Assembly: GCF_017562075.2 (NCBI RefSeq)
Contig: NC_054085.1
Location: 32,923,039-32,987,038, forward strand
Reading direction: 5' to 3'
Origin: Anopheles merus
Lineage: Eukaryota > Arthropoda > Insecta > Diptera > Culicidae
DNA: 64,000 bases
This document shows positions 49,985-59,598 of this stretch, piece after piece; the stretch's first letter is position 1, and each line of letters begins with the position of its first letter. The notes beneath the pieces were generated by a model. That model worked only from the letters and a program-made list of their open reading frames with translations, did no database searches and had not been told where the DNA came from. The position numbers and the translations under genes were made by a program.

Positions 49985-51520
49985 CGCGCTTCGTGCAAGT
50001 GTGCCGCCGTCGTCGGAGCAGAAAAACTGTCGCTACACCGGTAGTCACGCTACCCCGCACGGCAGGTGGTCGGTTCGGCGCTTCGCTTGCGGGTACTGAC
50101 CATGCAGCAGGAATTGCGATAAGTTCGGTACTTTTTATTCCCCACCCCGCGTTTCCTGAATCGCCCCCGATTACACTGCGCTGCTGCTGCTGCTGTTGCT
50201 CCCCCTGCTCGTAACAATAGAGTGCTATGCACCCGCAGCACAAACACACAAACTCACACGCGCACGCAAACACACACACTCACACACACGCTCACGCGCT
50301 AGAAAATGACAGAAATACGCGGCTTGCCTTCTATACAGGAGCCAGAGCGTACTATGGCTGTTTTTTTCCGCCGTTCAGCACCTGTGCTGTCTCGCTCACA
50401 CCAACGCCCAGGCCCGGATCGTGGTGGTCTGCCCTTCTGCCCTCGCTGGCGCGCCGTGCTAGGACAATTGTTGGGAGGCAAAATGTTCCTCCATACGATT
50501 TCCGCTTCACCTTCGTTTCACTGCACTGCGGACAGAATTGCACTAGCGCCCGTTTGGCACTGCGACTAGTGGAAATGGGAGCTTCCCGTCAAACGATGCA
50601 CAGCGAGCGCGCGCCAACAGCAGCCATGGAACGCACTTTGTTACGCTTCTTCACGGGGCTGTTCCGAGGCAAAGGCCCATATCACACAAATTCCGCTGAT
50701 ATTCTCGGACGATCTGTTCGATGCGTGCTTTGGGTGAACCGCTCGCCGAATCGAAATCGGGATCGCACAAGGGAAAGGGAACTGATATGTGCGGCAGGCG
50801 TACGCTTCTCAGTTCCCTTGCGTAGAATTCCTTGCCTAGAATATTACAATAATCTGCAGTACCCGCTCAAAAAGGGAGCGCTTGACAGTGGGTGACGCTG
50901 AGCAGGTTTTAGTACAGCTTTTGCAACAGCAACTGACAGCCAGCAGCTGTTCAAGGTGTCTATATATACGGTTGGCTTCAAAAACGGTCGATTGAAAATG
51001 GGATAAAATGCACGAAATCACACTCCGAACTGTAATTTCTATTATCCTATTCTTGCGAGGGTTATCAAAAACGATTTAATAGATATAAAATTTACTCAAT
51101 TTGCTCAAACTGACCTTGCACACGCCAAGAAAAGAGAGTTGACTCTTTTGGAGCCACCCTGTAGAATACTCAATTGGAAGTTCTTTTCCAAATGTTTTTT
51201 TTTTTCTAAGTCATCTGATGTATTTTTCATAAGATTTTTAAAATAATGTTTTGTACGATTTAAAGAGCTTAAAATAAATGGAAGTTATTCAAAAAATCCA
51301 ATTAAATGAACTGCACAATCGGTACAGCTTACTCTGTTATTGAGCAACCTTGTGGCGAACTGTCATTTGGGGCCAATGTTTGCTGATTATTTGTAAACTC
51401 TTTGTAGAAAATCTAGAAAATTGGCCTCTTCCTGAACGCCCAAGAATACGCGATTAATTTAGTTATTTTCAATTGCCACCACATAACGCAAGCAGCTCCC
51501 GAGAGTGCGTTTCTGCAAAC
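49985..51520. promoter_or_regulatory. Divergent region, SUZ12 / PH-domain gene
   Basis: No coding gene is supported. The SUZ12-proximal part is GC-rich with CA/CG repeats (50240-50300). A TATATATA-like string lies at about 50960, too far from the PH gene start to be its obvious TATA box. The part next to the PH gene is AT-rich. Confidence 0.5.
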
Positions 51521-52246
51521 ATGGAGTCTAATCTAAACAAGGTGTTGAGCATGAATCGGCAGCAACTCAGCGGTCAGCTGTACAAGTACACCAACGTGAT
51601 GAAAGGTAGGAAAATCATTTCCCTCGTCCCTCGTTTGCATTTCCCTCGTCGCAACATCTAACCGGAGCTAATCCCACTCCTTGCAGGCTGGCAGTATCGT
51701 TGGTTTAGTGTCGATGCGCAGGGCGGCCTGCTCAGCTACTACCTGTGCGAACCGGCCGGGGAAGACTCGAGCTCCTCGTCCCATATCGTCGGCAGTACGC
51801 CCCGCGGCCAAGTTCATCTAGCCGGAGCGGTGATCTGTCCGAGCGATGAAGATTCAAAAACGTTCACCGTGAATTGCGCCTCGGGCGATATGCTGAAACT
51901 GCGCGCGGTTGATGCACGCGCTCGCCAGGAGTGGGTCGACGGGTTGCGTGCCGTCGTGGAGAGTCATTCGAACTCCACCGGTACGGCACTGCCGCCGCGT
52001 GATCAGCTGGCCGCGCACGATGCGTTCGGTGCGGCCAGGCAGCAGCTGCAGCAGACGGAGCTCAGCAATGCCGCGCTGGCCCGGGCGATCGAGAATTTGG
52101 CCGGTCCGCTCTCGAGCACCGATCCAGATCTGCTGATGGTGAAGGCACTGTCCGCTGCCAGCACGCACTGTTTGCTGCAGTGTTTGGGGCTGCTTCAAAG
52201 GCACCAGGAGCTGGTGCCCGATCCGCGCCTCGAGCAAAGCTTCTAG
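51521..52246 (+). CDS. Short PH-domain protein resembling the N-terminus of ORP9/ORP11
   Basis: Exons 51521-51605 and 51687-52246 join in phase 1 (AAAG|GTAGG ... CTTGCAG), giving 214 aa. A pleckstrin-homology domain occupies about residues 15-118: LSGQLYKYTNVMKGWQYRWF, then LLSYYL, QVHLAGAVICPSDEDSKTF and a terminal helix ARQEWVDGLRAVV. This pattern is that of the oxysterol-binding-protein-related proteins 9, 10 and 11, where it binds phosphoinositides. The C-terminal 95 residues look helical. No sterol-binding ORD domain follows: the TAG at 52244 is trailed by a 3' UTR with AATAAA at 52621, then by RBM28 on the other strand. It therefore seems to be a complete PH-only gene. Whether it is a paralogue of a full ORP or an orthologue of another small protein cannot be settled here. 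Confidence 0.85.
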
Positions 52247-52620
52247 CCCCACAGGCGTCCGATGTCGCGCGACGGATGCAACAGAAGCTCGTACTGAAGC
52301 GTGAAGGTATTAGTCCGTTGCAGCGTCAGAGCGTTCGGAAAATCTCAAGTTCTCGGAAGGGGAAACGAACATCATTAGCTGGATTATTTCCTCGCATTTC
52401 CTTTCCTTTAGCATTCATAGCCATCCCTTCAGCTGTGCGTGTGGATGGAGTGAGTTGTTTAACAATTATTATCATTTTCTGTATAGTCGTGTCCTCGAAT
52501 ATTGATGTATTTAGCCAAAATGAGATAGAAATGGGTCGGGACGCTATGCTTCTATAATCGTTATAGTCCTACATTCCCGAAGGATGTAGTTGCTTGATAA
52601 CTAAACAGTTCCAAGTGTAA

Positions 52621-52626
52621 AATAAA
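52621..52626 (+). terminator. Poly(A) signal of the PH-domain gene
   Basis: AATAAA 375 bp beyond the stop. It lies 45 bp from the RBM28 hexamer on the opposite strand. Confidence 0.7.
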
Positions 52627-52670
52627 GCCCTCATTTAAATGTGTGGTAGACAACAAATTGCTGCTGCTCA

Positions 52671-52676
52671 TTTATT
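52671..52676 (-). terminator. Poly(A) signal of RBM28
   Basis: AATAAA on the minus strand, 72 bp beyond the RBM28 stop codon. The two convergent 3' UTRs overlap or abut. Confidence 0.7.
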
Positions 52677-52747
52677 ATCCACTTTGTTACTTATATACGA
52701 TACAAAATAAACGTATGAACCGATATGCCCCAAAACACCATCCTCAC

Positions 52748-54676
52748 TCACTCGCTGTACCATTTCTTGCGTACCGGCTGCTTCGTCGCCTGGCTGATCA
52801 TATTTTTGTACTTGCCGATGGCCTCGTTAAAGAAGGCGTCTTCCTTCTTCAGCTCATTTACGTTCATTTTCTGCTTCACCCTCTTCACGCCCTGCTTCGC
52901 AATGCGATTACGCGCTGCCTCCTGCTTGCGCCGCAATTTCTTGCCCTCCTTGCGCTCGTCCTTGATGCGCTGCAGGTGCGCATCGGCCTGGTACGTAATC
53001 TTGCGGTTCGAGCGCAGCCCCGCTTTCCCCTCCTTCGACAGCTCGCCCGAGAACGGCGTCACCATCTGTTCGAGGTCGCGCTTGCGCTGCTTCTTCTTCG
53101 GTACCAGCGCGACCGGTTTCGCGTTCGGATTCAGCTTTTGCAGCAGGGCAGTCGGCGCCACGGCCAGCTTTTCCAGCGTTTGTCGCTTCGTTTCCTTTCT
53201 GCTCTGCGACCGTTTCGCCTTCTTCTCCTGCAGCTCCTGTATCTTCTTCTGGTAGGTAGGATTGTTTGCGCGCGATTTTTCCAACCGCTTTTGCCGTATG
53301 TTGTACACGTTTCGGTCCTCGATGCTGAACGACACGATCGGCCGACTGTTCTTGCCGAACACTGACGGGTTGTTGTTGAGCTTCCGCAGCACGTCCAGCG
53401 CTATTTCGTGCTTTGGAAACGAAACGAACCCATAGCCGCGCGACCGTCCCGCCGCACTGCCAAACGATGGACGGTTGTCTCGCATCACGCGACACTCGCG
53501 TGGCCTGTAGGAGGTGAAGTTGATGATCATATTGCGCAGATCTTCGTTCGTGTAGCTTTGCGGGATGTTGTGAATGGTTAGCCGGTCGCGTGCGACGAAC
53601 CGGTTGAAGTTCTTGAGGATTTCATTGCTGCGCTGTTCCAGGCGCAACCGTTGCGACATATCGGACTGTGAGACGCCCTTCGCCGCCGGGGAACCGGCCA
53701 TTATCAGGCCTTCCTTCAGAAGGTACAGATTGCGCGAATCTTTCGCACGCTTTTCCTGCTTTGCCTTCTCCCGATCCAGGATGTCCTTCTTGCGCAGCGC
53801 GGGCATGATTTCGGCGTACTGATCGTGCACCTTCAGCTTCAGACTTTGCCGGCAGCTTAGCTGTGCCGAGTCTTTCAGCTTAAAGATTACAAACGCCGTA
53901 CCCTTCGAGTGGCCCGATATACGTTCCCGGTTGATCAATACCTTCTCCACTAAGCCAAACTGGGACATGATCTCCTTCAGCTCGTTCGCTTCCACATCGT
54001 AGGGAAGGTTCTTCACGAACACTTCGCGGCCTTCTTCCACTTCATTGCGTTTCTCCTGTTTAATCTTAGCTTTCAGCAGCTTTGACGACTTTTTGTCTTC
54101 ATCTTCCTCGTCTTCATCCTCTTCATCATCTAAATCTTCCTCATCCTCCTCCTCATCATCATCGAATTCCTCGTCATCCCCATCATCTTCATCTTCATCC
54201 TCATCGTCCATTTCGTCGTCCTCCTCGTCGTCCTCAGCATCATCCTCCTCGTCGCCCTTCTCATCCTCCTCCTTGATTTCAACATCTTCATCGTCTTCGA
54301 GTTTAATGGCATCTTCCTCTTTGATTTTCTCCTGCTTCACCCTGGAATAGTCCGATTTATCCTTTGCATACTGCACCCCTATCTTTCTTCCCATGTAAAC
54401 ATGCCCGTCCATCTCGTCGATCGCTTTATCCGACTCTTCTCGCTGGGAATACTGCAGAAACGCACAACCGACCATCTTGCCATCCTCCCGCTTAAGGATA
54501 TTCACTTCCTCCAGTTTGCCGAACCGTTCGAATTCCTTGCGCAGCTTCTTTTCGGTGATTTTGTACGACAGGTTTCGCACGATGATGCGGCATTGCCGGT
54601 GAAAGTACGAGCGGCTTCGTCTGCGTAATTCATTTATGCTGAATTTATTGGCCTTGCGGGCCTGCGCTAGAGCCAT
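52748..54676 (-). CDS. RBM28: RNA-binding protein 28 / Nop4 homologue
   Basis: RBM28 (yeast Nop4) is a nucleolar multi-RRM protein needed for 60S subunit assembly. A single coding exon of 642 aa begins MALAQARKANKF. The ATG directly follows a strong acceptor (CCTTTCAG), and a donor (GTGCGT) upstream suggests a spliced 5' UTR. RRM1 is about 29-108 (RIIVRNLSYKITEKKLRKEF). An Asp/Glu-rich tract covers roughly 118-225 with SUMO-like VKQE and IKEE motifs. RRM2 is about 235-310 (EVFVKNLPYDVEANELKEI). RRM3 is about 395-490 (LTIHNIPQSYTNEDLRNMI, then YGFVSF). The Lys/Arg-rich C-terminus is typical of nucleolar proteins. It is shorter than human RBM28 but close to yeast Nop4 in layout. Confidence 0.92.
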   Translation of the reverse strand: MALAQARKANKFSINELRRRSRSYFHRQCRIIVRNLSYKITEKKLRKEFERFGKLEEVNILKREDGKMVGCAFLQYSQREESDKAIDEMDGHVYMGRKIGVQYAKDKSDYSRVKQEKIKEEDAIKLEDDEDVEIKEEDEKGDEEDDAEDDEEDDEMDDEDEDEDDGDDEEFDDDEEEDEEDLDDEEDEDEEDEDKKSSKLLKAKIKQEKRNEVEEGREVFVKNLPYDVEANELKEIMSQFGLVEKVLINRERISGHSKGTAFVIFKLKDSAQLSCRQSLKLKVHDQYAEIMPALRKKDILDREKAKQEKRAKDSRNLYLLKEGLIMAGSPAAKGVSQSDMSQRLRLEQRSNEILKNFNRFVARDRLTIHNIPQSYTNEDLRNMIINFTSYRPRECRVMRDNRPSFGSAAGRSRGYGFVSFPKHEIALDVLRKLNNNPSVFGKNSRPIVSFSIEDRNVYNIRQKRLEKSRANNPTYQKKIQELQEKKAKRSQSRKETKRQTLEKLAVAPTALLQKLNPNAKPVALVPKKKQRKRDLEQMVTPFSGELSKEGKAGLRSNRKITYQADAHLQRIKDERKEGKKLRRKQEAARNRIAKQGVKRVKQKMNVNELKKEDAFFNEAIGKYKNMISQATKQPVRKKWYSE

Positions 54677-55105
54677 CTGAAAGGATGGGTTGAGAAGGAA
54701 ATGAAAACAAATTACGATTATGCTTTCGAGATACGAAAAACTGAACAGAAACGCACGTTTTCCTCGCACGAGCACCAGAACAGAAAACACGTTGTGAGTG
54801 AGAGGTTTTGTTTATCCCTCGGAACTGTCAAATCACCGGCCGATTTACACAAGGTTCATGGATGAAAGATAAGTTTGGTTGTTTGTACTAAAAACAATTT
54901 TTAACAGAAAAATGCAATTTTCAATTCGTTGTGTAAGTTTAGCATTAAAAACTGCGGCTTTCTCTTTAAATAAAAAATATAAACGGAATATTTTCCTTTT
55001 ATAATAATGTTTCAAGTTTTCCTCGTCACACCTTTCTTTATTACCTTGCACCCAAATGTAAATAAACGGCTGAGGAAGCTGCATGTGTATCCAAACACAT
55101 TCAGC
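54677..55105. promoter_or_regulatory. Divergent promoter, RBM28 / TSEN34 (429 bp)
   Basis: The short spacer contains the inferred non-coding RBM28 5' exon (about 54755-54800) and an AT-rich segment. The TSEN34 promoter must lie here too. Confidence 0.6.
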
Positions 55106-56165
55106 ATGAGCCGCATCGTGGTGAACTTTATGCATGGACGGGGGTTAATTTTCAATGCCGAAGGTAACATTTTGTGATTATTCCCACTAACCCTCCGCTA
55201 ATAATCGTTCCACCGTCCATTTCAGACTATCTGAAGCTCCGGTTCGAATATCGAATAGTTGGCAATCTAATTGGCGTTCCCGTCTCCCATCCAAGAAATG
55301 TTAACCAACAAGGAATGCCGGTCGCTCTATCGGCGTATGAAGTGAAGCTGCTTCTAGGCAAGCAAATAATTACTTTGGTCGATAAAACTGGCGCTTTGCA
55401 ACGGGTTCCCTCGGAGGAGCAGTCGCAGCAGTATGGCGCGATGGTTGAGCAACAGAAGCAAGAAATGCATATGCCCGTGGTCGAGAAAAGGCTTGAAGCG
55501 TTTCGAAAACACATGCCAAGAATCATCGAAGGCAAGCGCCGGAAGCTATTGAAGTCAGGAGTAAAAGAAGAAGGTATACAAGTAAGACAAACCCTTCCAA
55601 TTGTGACCATTCGGTGATGAGGTTTTTTTTAAATATTTGTAGATATCCATCTCGATCCCGAGCAGCTGCTCGACCAAGAAAAGGAAAGGATAATGCAGGA
55701 GAGGTTCGATCAAATGGTACAGATTCCATTAAAGTACCCTCTCCCACTTGGTAAGCGTTGTGGCCATTGTCACGAACCAGCGAGACGATTGTATTTACAT
55801 TTTCCCCTTTTAAAGAATTTTCCGAATGCTCGATCGCCTTGAGCGCCCAAGAGGATGTAAAGTATCGCGTCTTTGAATCGCTCTGGCAACAGGGAGGCTT
55901 CATCACAACGGGAGATGCATTCGGATGCGACTTTCTGCTCTATCCAGGCGATCCGATGTGTTTCCACGCGTCACACACGGTGCACGTGCTGGCGGGAGGC
56001 GTTTCTCGAAAGCTAGACGCAAAGTACCTGATCCGGATCTGTCGACTGTCGGTGGTAGTGAATAAGCTGTGTGTTATTGCCTACGTCGACGAGTCGAGCG
56101 ACGAGGTGCACTTTGAAACCCTCGAATGGGAAGGTAACGTTACGAATAAAGGAGACACGTTTTGA
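55106..56165 (+). CDS. TSEN34: tRNA-splicing endonuclease subunit TSEN34
   Basis: TSEN34 (Sen34) is the catalytic subunit that cuts the 3' splice site of intron-containing pre-tRNAs. Four exons: 55106-55163, 55226-55573, 55643-55750 and 55816-56165, all joined in phase 1, giving 287 aa. The N-terminus (MSRIVVNFMHGRGLIFNAED) includes LSAYEVKLLLG of the N-terminal Sen fold. The C-terminal catalytic fold shows YRVFESLWQQGGFITTGDAF and FLLYPGDPMCFHASH. The predicted catalytic triad is Tyr214, His222 and Lys255 (VVVNKLCVIAY), matching the family pattern. The stop at 56163-56165 follows LEWEGNVTNKGDTF. An alternative splice just before it could change the tail (see findings). Confidence 0.93.
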
Positions 56166-56259
56166 GAAGCAATCGGGAAGGTTTGTTTTACAGAGTCTAA
56201 ATACGTTTTTACTCTAAATAATCGCATTACAACAAACACCAAGCCCCGCCGCCACTGTC

Positions 56260-57128
56260 TCACTGTGCTTCACTTGCGAGATGAGCCTTTCGTTTCTCCT
56301 TCCCCAGAAGGATGGCATTCTTGAACAGCTTGCAGTACAGCTCGATCGCGGCCGGACTATCGTCATTGCCGGGCACCGGGTAAGTGATCAGATTGGGATT
56401 GCAGTTCGTATCGACGATGCCGATCGTCGGAATATTCATCTTGGCCGCATCGCGCACGGCCGTATGCATGTCCAGCACGTTGTTCATGGTGTTGAAAAAT
56501 ATGCACAAATCCGGCAGCCGGGTGACCGCCCCGAACTGCACCTTAGCGTTGGTGAACACACCGCCCCGCCAGTAGCGCGTGTGGGCGAACTCCCCGCACT
56601 CCTTCGCCGTTTGCTCCACCCTGTGCGCGTTCAGTGCGTTTCGATTGAAGAACAATATGATCCCGTCCCGGTACGCAATGTGGGCGGCAACGTTTAGCGC
56701 CGCGCGCAAATAATCCACCGTCTTATCCAGATCGATAATGCAATGCCCCAGCCGGCTACCGTACAGGTAACCCTTCATGTTGTCGTTCAGTGTGCCCTCC
56801 TTGTGGCCGAAATGGACCCGTGCCTTGAACAAATCTTCCACGGTGAACAGCTTGTGCACGCCGAAGTAGTCCGGATGGCTTAGCACGTCGGAACCTAGCG
56901 CAAAACGTACGCAGAGTGATTAGACAAATACAGGAGATGGTTTTCGCTTGAACTTACCTTTTTCAGACGCTACCAATTGCTGCTCAGGCATTGTCACTGT
57001 GGCCATTGACCGCGGTAAATCTAAAACAAAACAGAAAAATCCGTGATGTAATGTACCGGCACGGTACTACGGCTGCCTTGCAGATTCTTACTCAGCTTGC
57101 CAGCGGCAACAATCCTACGCAGAAGCAT
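56260..57128 (-). CDS. mRpS2: Mitochondrial ribosomal protein S2
   Basis: This uS2m is a component of the small mitoribosomal subunit. Three exons: 57128-57092 (MLLRRIVAAGKL plus 1 nt), 57020-56958 and 56894-56260, joined in phase 1, giving 244 aa. Exon 1 and the start of exon 2 (NLPRSMATVTM) form an Arg/Lys-rich, acid-free presequence typical of mitochondrial import. I chose this start for that reason, over the methionines inside exon 2. The mature part has the uS2 signatures HPDYFGVHKLFTVEDLFKA, ARVHFGHKEGTLND, YLYGSRLGHCIIDLDKT, RYWRGGVFTN and the nucleotide-fold-like IPTIGIVDTNCNPNLITYPV. The 3' end converges on TSEN34, with 94 bp between the stop codons. Confidence 0.93.
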
Positions 57129-57443
57129 TTTGTGCTTGAATATATGGACTACGATGAAGTAGAATGCTTTAATGACTAGTTTAGTAAGTAAAATGCAACA
57201 AATCTGTCTGGCAAACGAGTTTTTAAGCGACTAATTCTGCAGCTCGCTTAACAAAATTCCGTACGCGTGCTGTTTATTGACAACAATTGACGTTTATTTT
57301 TATTTTGATCAAATGACAGAAACGCCTCCCCGAGCAAGGTTCTCACAAAGCATGTTACTTTTAGAACATGCGGGCTTATTAGAACAACTGTAATTGTTTC
57401 CTTCACGATTATTTCCAATTAGAAAAATGCATTTTATTCATTT
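57129..57443 (-). other. Nup37 3' UTR and mRpS2 promoter
   Basis: A spacer of 315 bp between two minus-strand genes. Minus-strand AATAAA hexamers lie at 57433-57438 and 57273-57278. The second is the more likely Nup37 signal because the first is only 6 bp after the stop. Confidence 0.6.
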
Positions 57444-58477
57444 TCAAATCGCAACCTTCCAGAAGCAAAGTTTTCGATCGGAGGCCGCCACAACGTACGG
57501 TAGCTGGTAATGCCAACAGAGCCCTCCGTACAGCAACAGCTTCGCCTCGATTTGGGGCAGTTTGTTCTTCATGTGGATAACCTTCAGAGTCGCGTTCGGC
57601 CGCCCAATGCTGGCCACAACGCTCTCCGAGTGGGGCGAAAATTTCACAATATGACCGCACTCGTCGTGCATCGGTTTGTTCTCGATCGGCCAGCTGGCAT
57701 TTTTCAGATCCCAAGAGAAGATGCAACCGCGTGCCATTGCTGCAACGTACGCCGCGTTCGTCAGGCTCCAGTCCGCGTAGATCAGTGGGTTCGTGTCCGT
57801 TTCGACCGACAGCATCGACGTCTTCATATGCACCTTGTACAGGTGTATGGCGCCGCACTTTTCCGCAATCAGCAGATGGCCCGACTCCTCCGGGTGCCAT
57901 TTGGCCGATTGCACGGCCGAGCCGAAGAAAAAGCTGGGCCCCTGGCTGTAGTCCTCCTTGCACTTCCACAGCACGCAACTGTTGTCGTCGCTGCACGAGG
58001 CCAAAAACTCCCCGTCCGGATCCCAGCTCACGTGGTTCACGTACGAGCTGTGGCCCTCCAGCAGCTGCACGGTGTCGCTCTGGTCGAGATCGCTTTGGAA
58101 GATGCGAATTTTGTAGTCTGACCCGGCGCTCGCTAATACCACCTTCTTCGGCACGACGGCGAGTGACGTTTCGGGCGCGAACGCCACGGAATGTGGTCGG
58201 CTTTTGTGGTGGATTTCTTTCAGCTGATTCCACTCGAAGCATTCATTTTCGCTTTCTTCCTGAGGAAGAAGTAACAAATGAATAGTAAAACAACATACAG
58301 AACGGCGTGAACAAGAGAACATTCGCCTACCGGAAAGCGCACACTGCCAAGGATCAGCTTGTCCATCAGCGCGATGCAGACCAGATTTTGTGACCATTCG
58401 TAGGACGACAGTTCGAACGTGATGATTTGCTCCGGCAGCGAGATGCTGTGCGTTGGGGGCGATCCTTTCGTGTCCAT
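57444..58477 (-). CDS. Nup37: Nucleoporin Nup37
   Basis: Nup37 is a WD40 beta-propeller of the Nup107-160 (Y) complex of the nuclear pore and kinetochore. Two exons: 58477-58331 (49 codons) and 58259-57444, joined in phase 0 across a 71-nt intron, giving 320 aa. Recognisable features are VAFAPET, ASAGSDYKIRIFQSDLDQ, LLEGHSSYVNHVSWDPDGE, LASCSDDNSCVLWK, WHPEESGHLLIAEKCGAIHLY and the terminal YGGLCWHYQLPYVVAASD with KLCFWKVAI. They follow vertebrate Nup37 repeat by repeat. The length (320) is close to the human protein (about 326). Confidence 0.95.
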
Positions 58478-59598
58478 GGCTAATGCTGCGGATTATGCGA
58501 AGCTAAAAAATCTCACCAAACAACTGAACGCACTTGGCGTGAGGGAAGCAGACAAGCAAAACAACTATTCCGCGCAATGCCGGTGTTTTTGACAGGAGCG
58601 GCTCTGTCAATTCCACCCAAGGTTGCTTGAACTACTCGAACGAATGCGCCCATGGCGTGGCTGAAAAATCGAAAGAAAAAACCGGTGAAACCCCCTTAGT
58701 AAGATCGCAATATAATTATTTATTTTTTATTTCGTTTATTTACTAGCAATCCTTCTCCAAATATCGTTTTTCCGGCTAGATTTCGCACCGCTCTGCTCGC
58801 CAACAAAACGGTTGCGGCCGCTGTCAGGTTTGAAGTTCGAGCTCGCGGCCCGTCGCGATGTCGTTTGCGTTTCGAGCAGAATTCTTGCGGAGAAGAAGAG
58901 AAAGAAGACATTTAGCAGCGCGAGACCGCGTTTACAAAAATTGTTCCTACTGCATTTTACACAATTTCGCTTGCGGCACGCTACCGAAAGCAGAGAGCAG
59001 CCAGCCGGGACCGAATTCACGCCGGAAATGACAAACTGTTGACGGTGCAGCCGAGTTGGGAAAAGCGTGCGGTAAGTTTGTGTTTGCTGGAAAACGTGCA
59101 TTGAAACTGCTGCCGTGACACTCGGGCACACGGGCCCCATGCACTGTCCTCGCCGCGTATCGTTCCCGCACCGGAGGCAACAGGGGGAAAAGGCATGGCC
59201 CGTCGAGAAGTGTGTGTGTGTGCGCGCGCGTCGGCGATGCACCTGGACGGGAGAGGGTTTAGTTTGCAACATCCACCGGTCACATTGCATCATTGGCGTA
59301 GCGTTTATCCCGAACTAACCTCCGTCACCACCGAGCGACAATTGTTGCTTCCCCTGTCTTGCCTCTCCTATCTGCGCGCAAATGTCCTGCGAGCAATGTT
59401 TGTTCTAATTTGTTCATTTGATGCAATCCTAGTGTGCTGAGAGGCAAACTTCCTGGCCCCCCATTCGCCCGTGCTCGATCCAGTCGCAGTCGAGGTTGTG
59501 CCACTCGTCGGGCTGCAGCGCAAAAGCAGGGAGCGAGAAGAGTGTGAACGGTTTCGACAGAAGGGAGGGTGTGATCCGACAAGCGCCACCCGCCCGCA
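58478..59598. promoter_or_regulatory. Divergent region, Nup37 / exportin-5
   Basis: 1121 bp between divergent starts. No coding gene is supported. The XPO5 5' UTR probably occupies the right end. A short GT/CG repeat sits at 59208-59230. Confidence 0.6.

Noticed and set aside
56991..57179. 62-codon plus-strand frame opposite mRpS2 exons 1-2
   Set aside because: The minus strand gives a coherent spliced mitochondrial presequence; this frame has no support.
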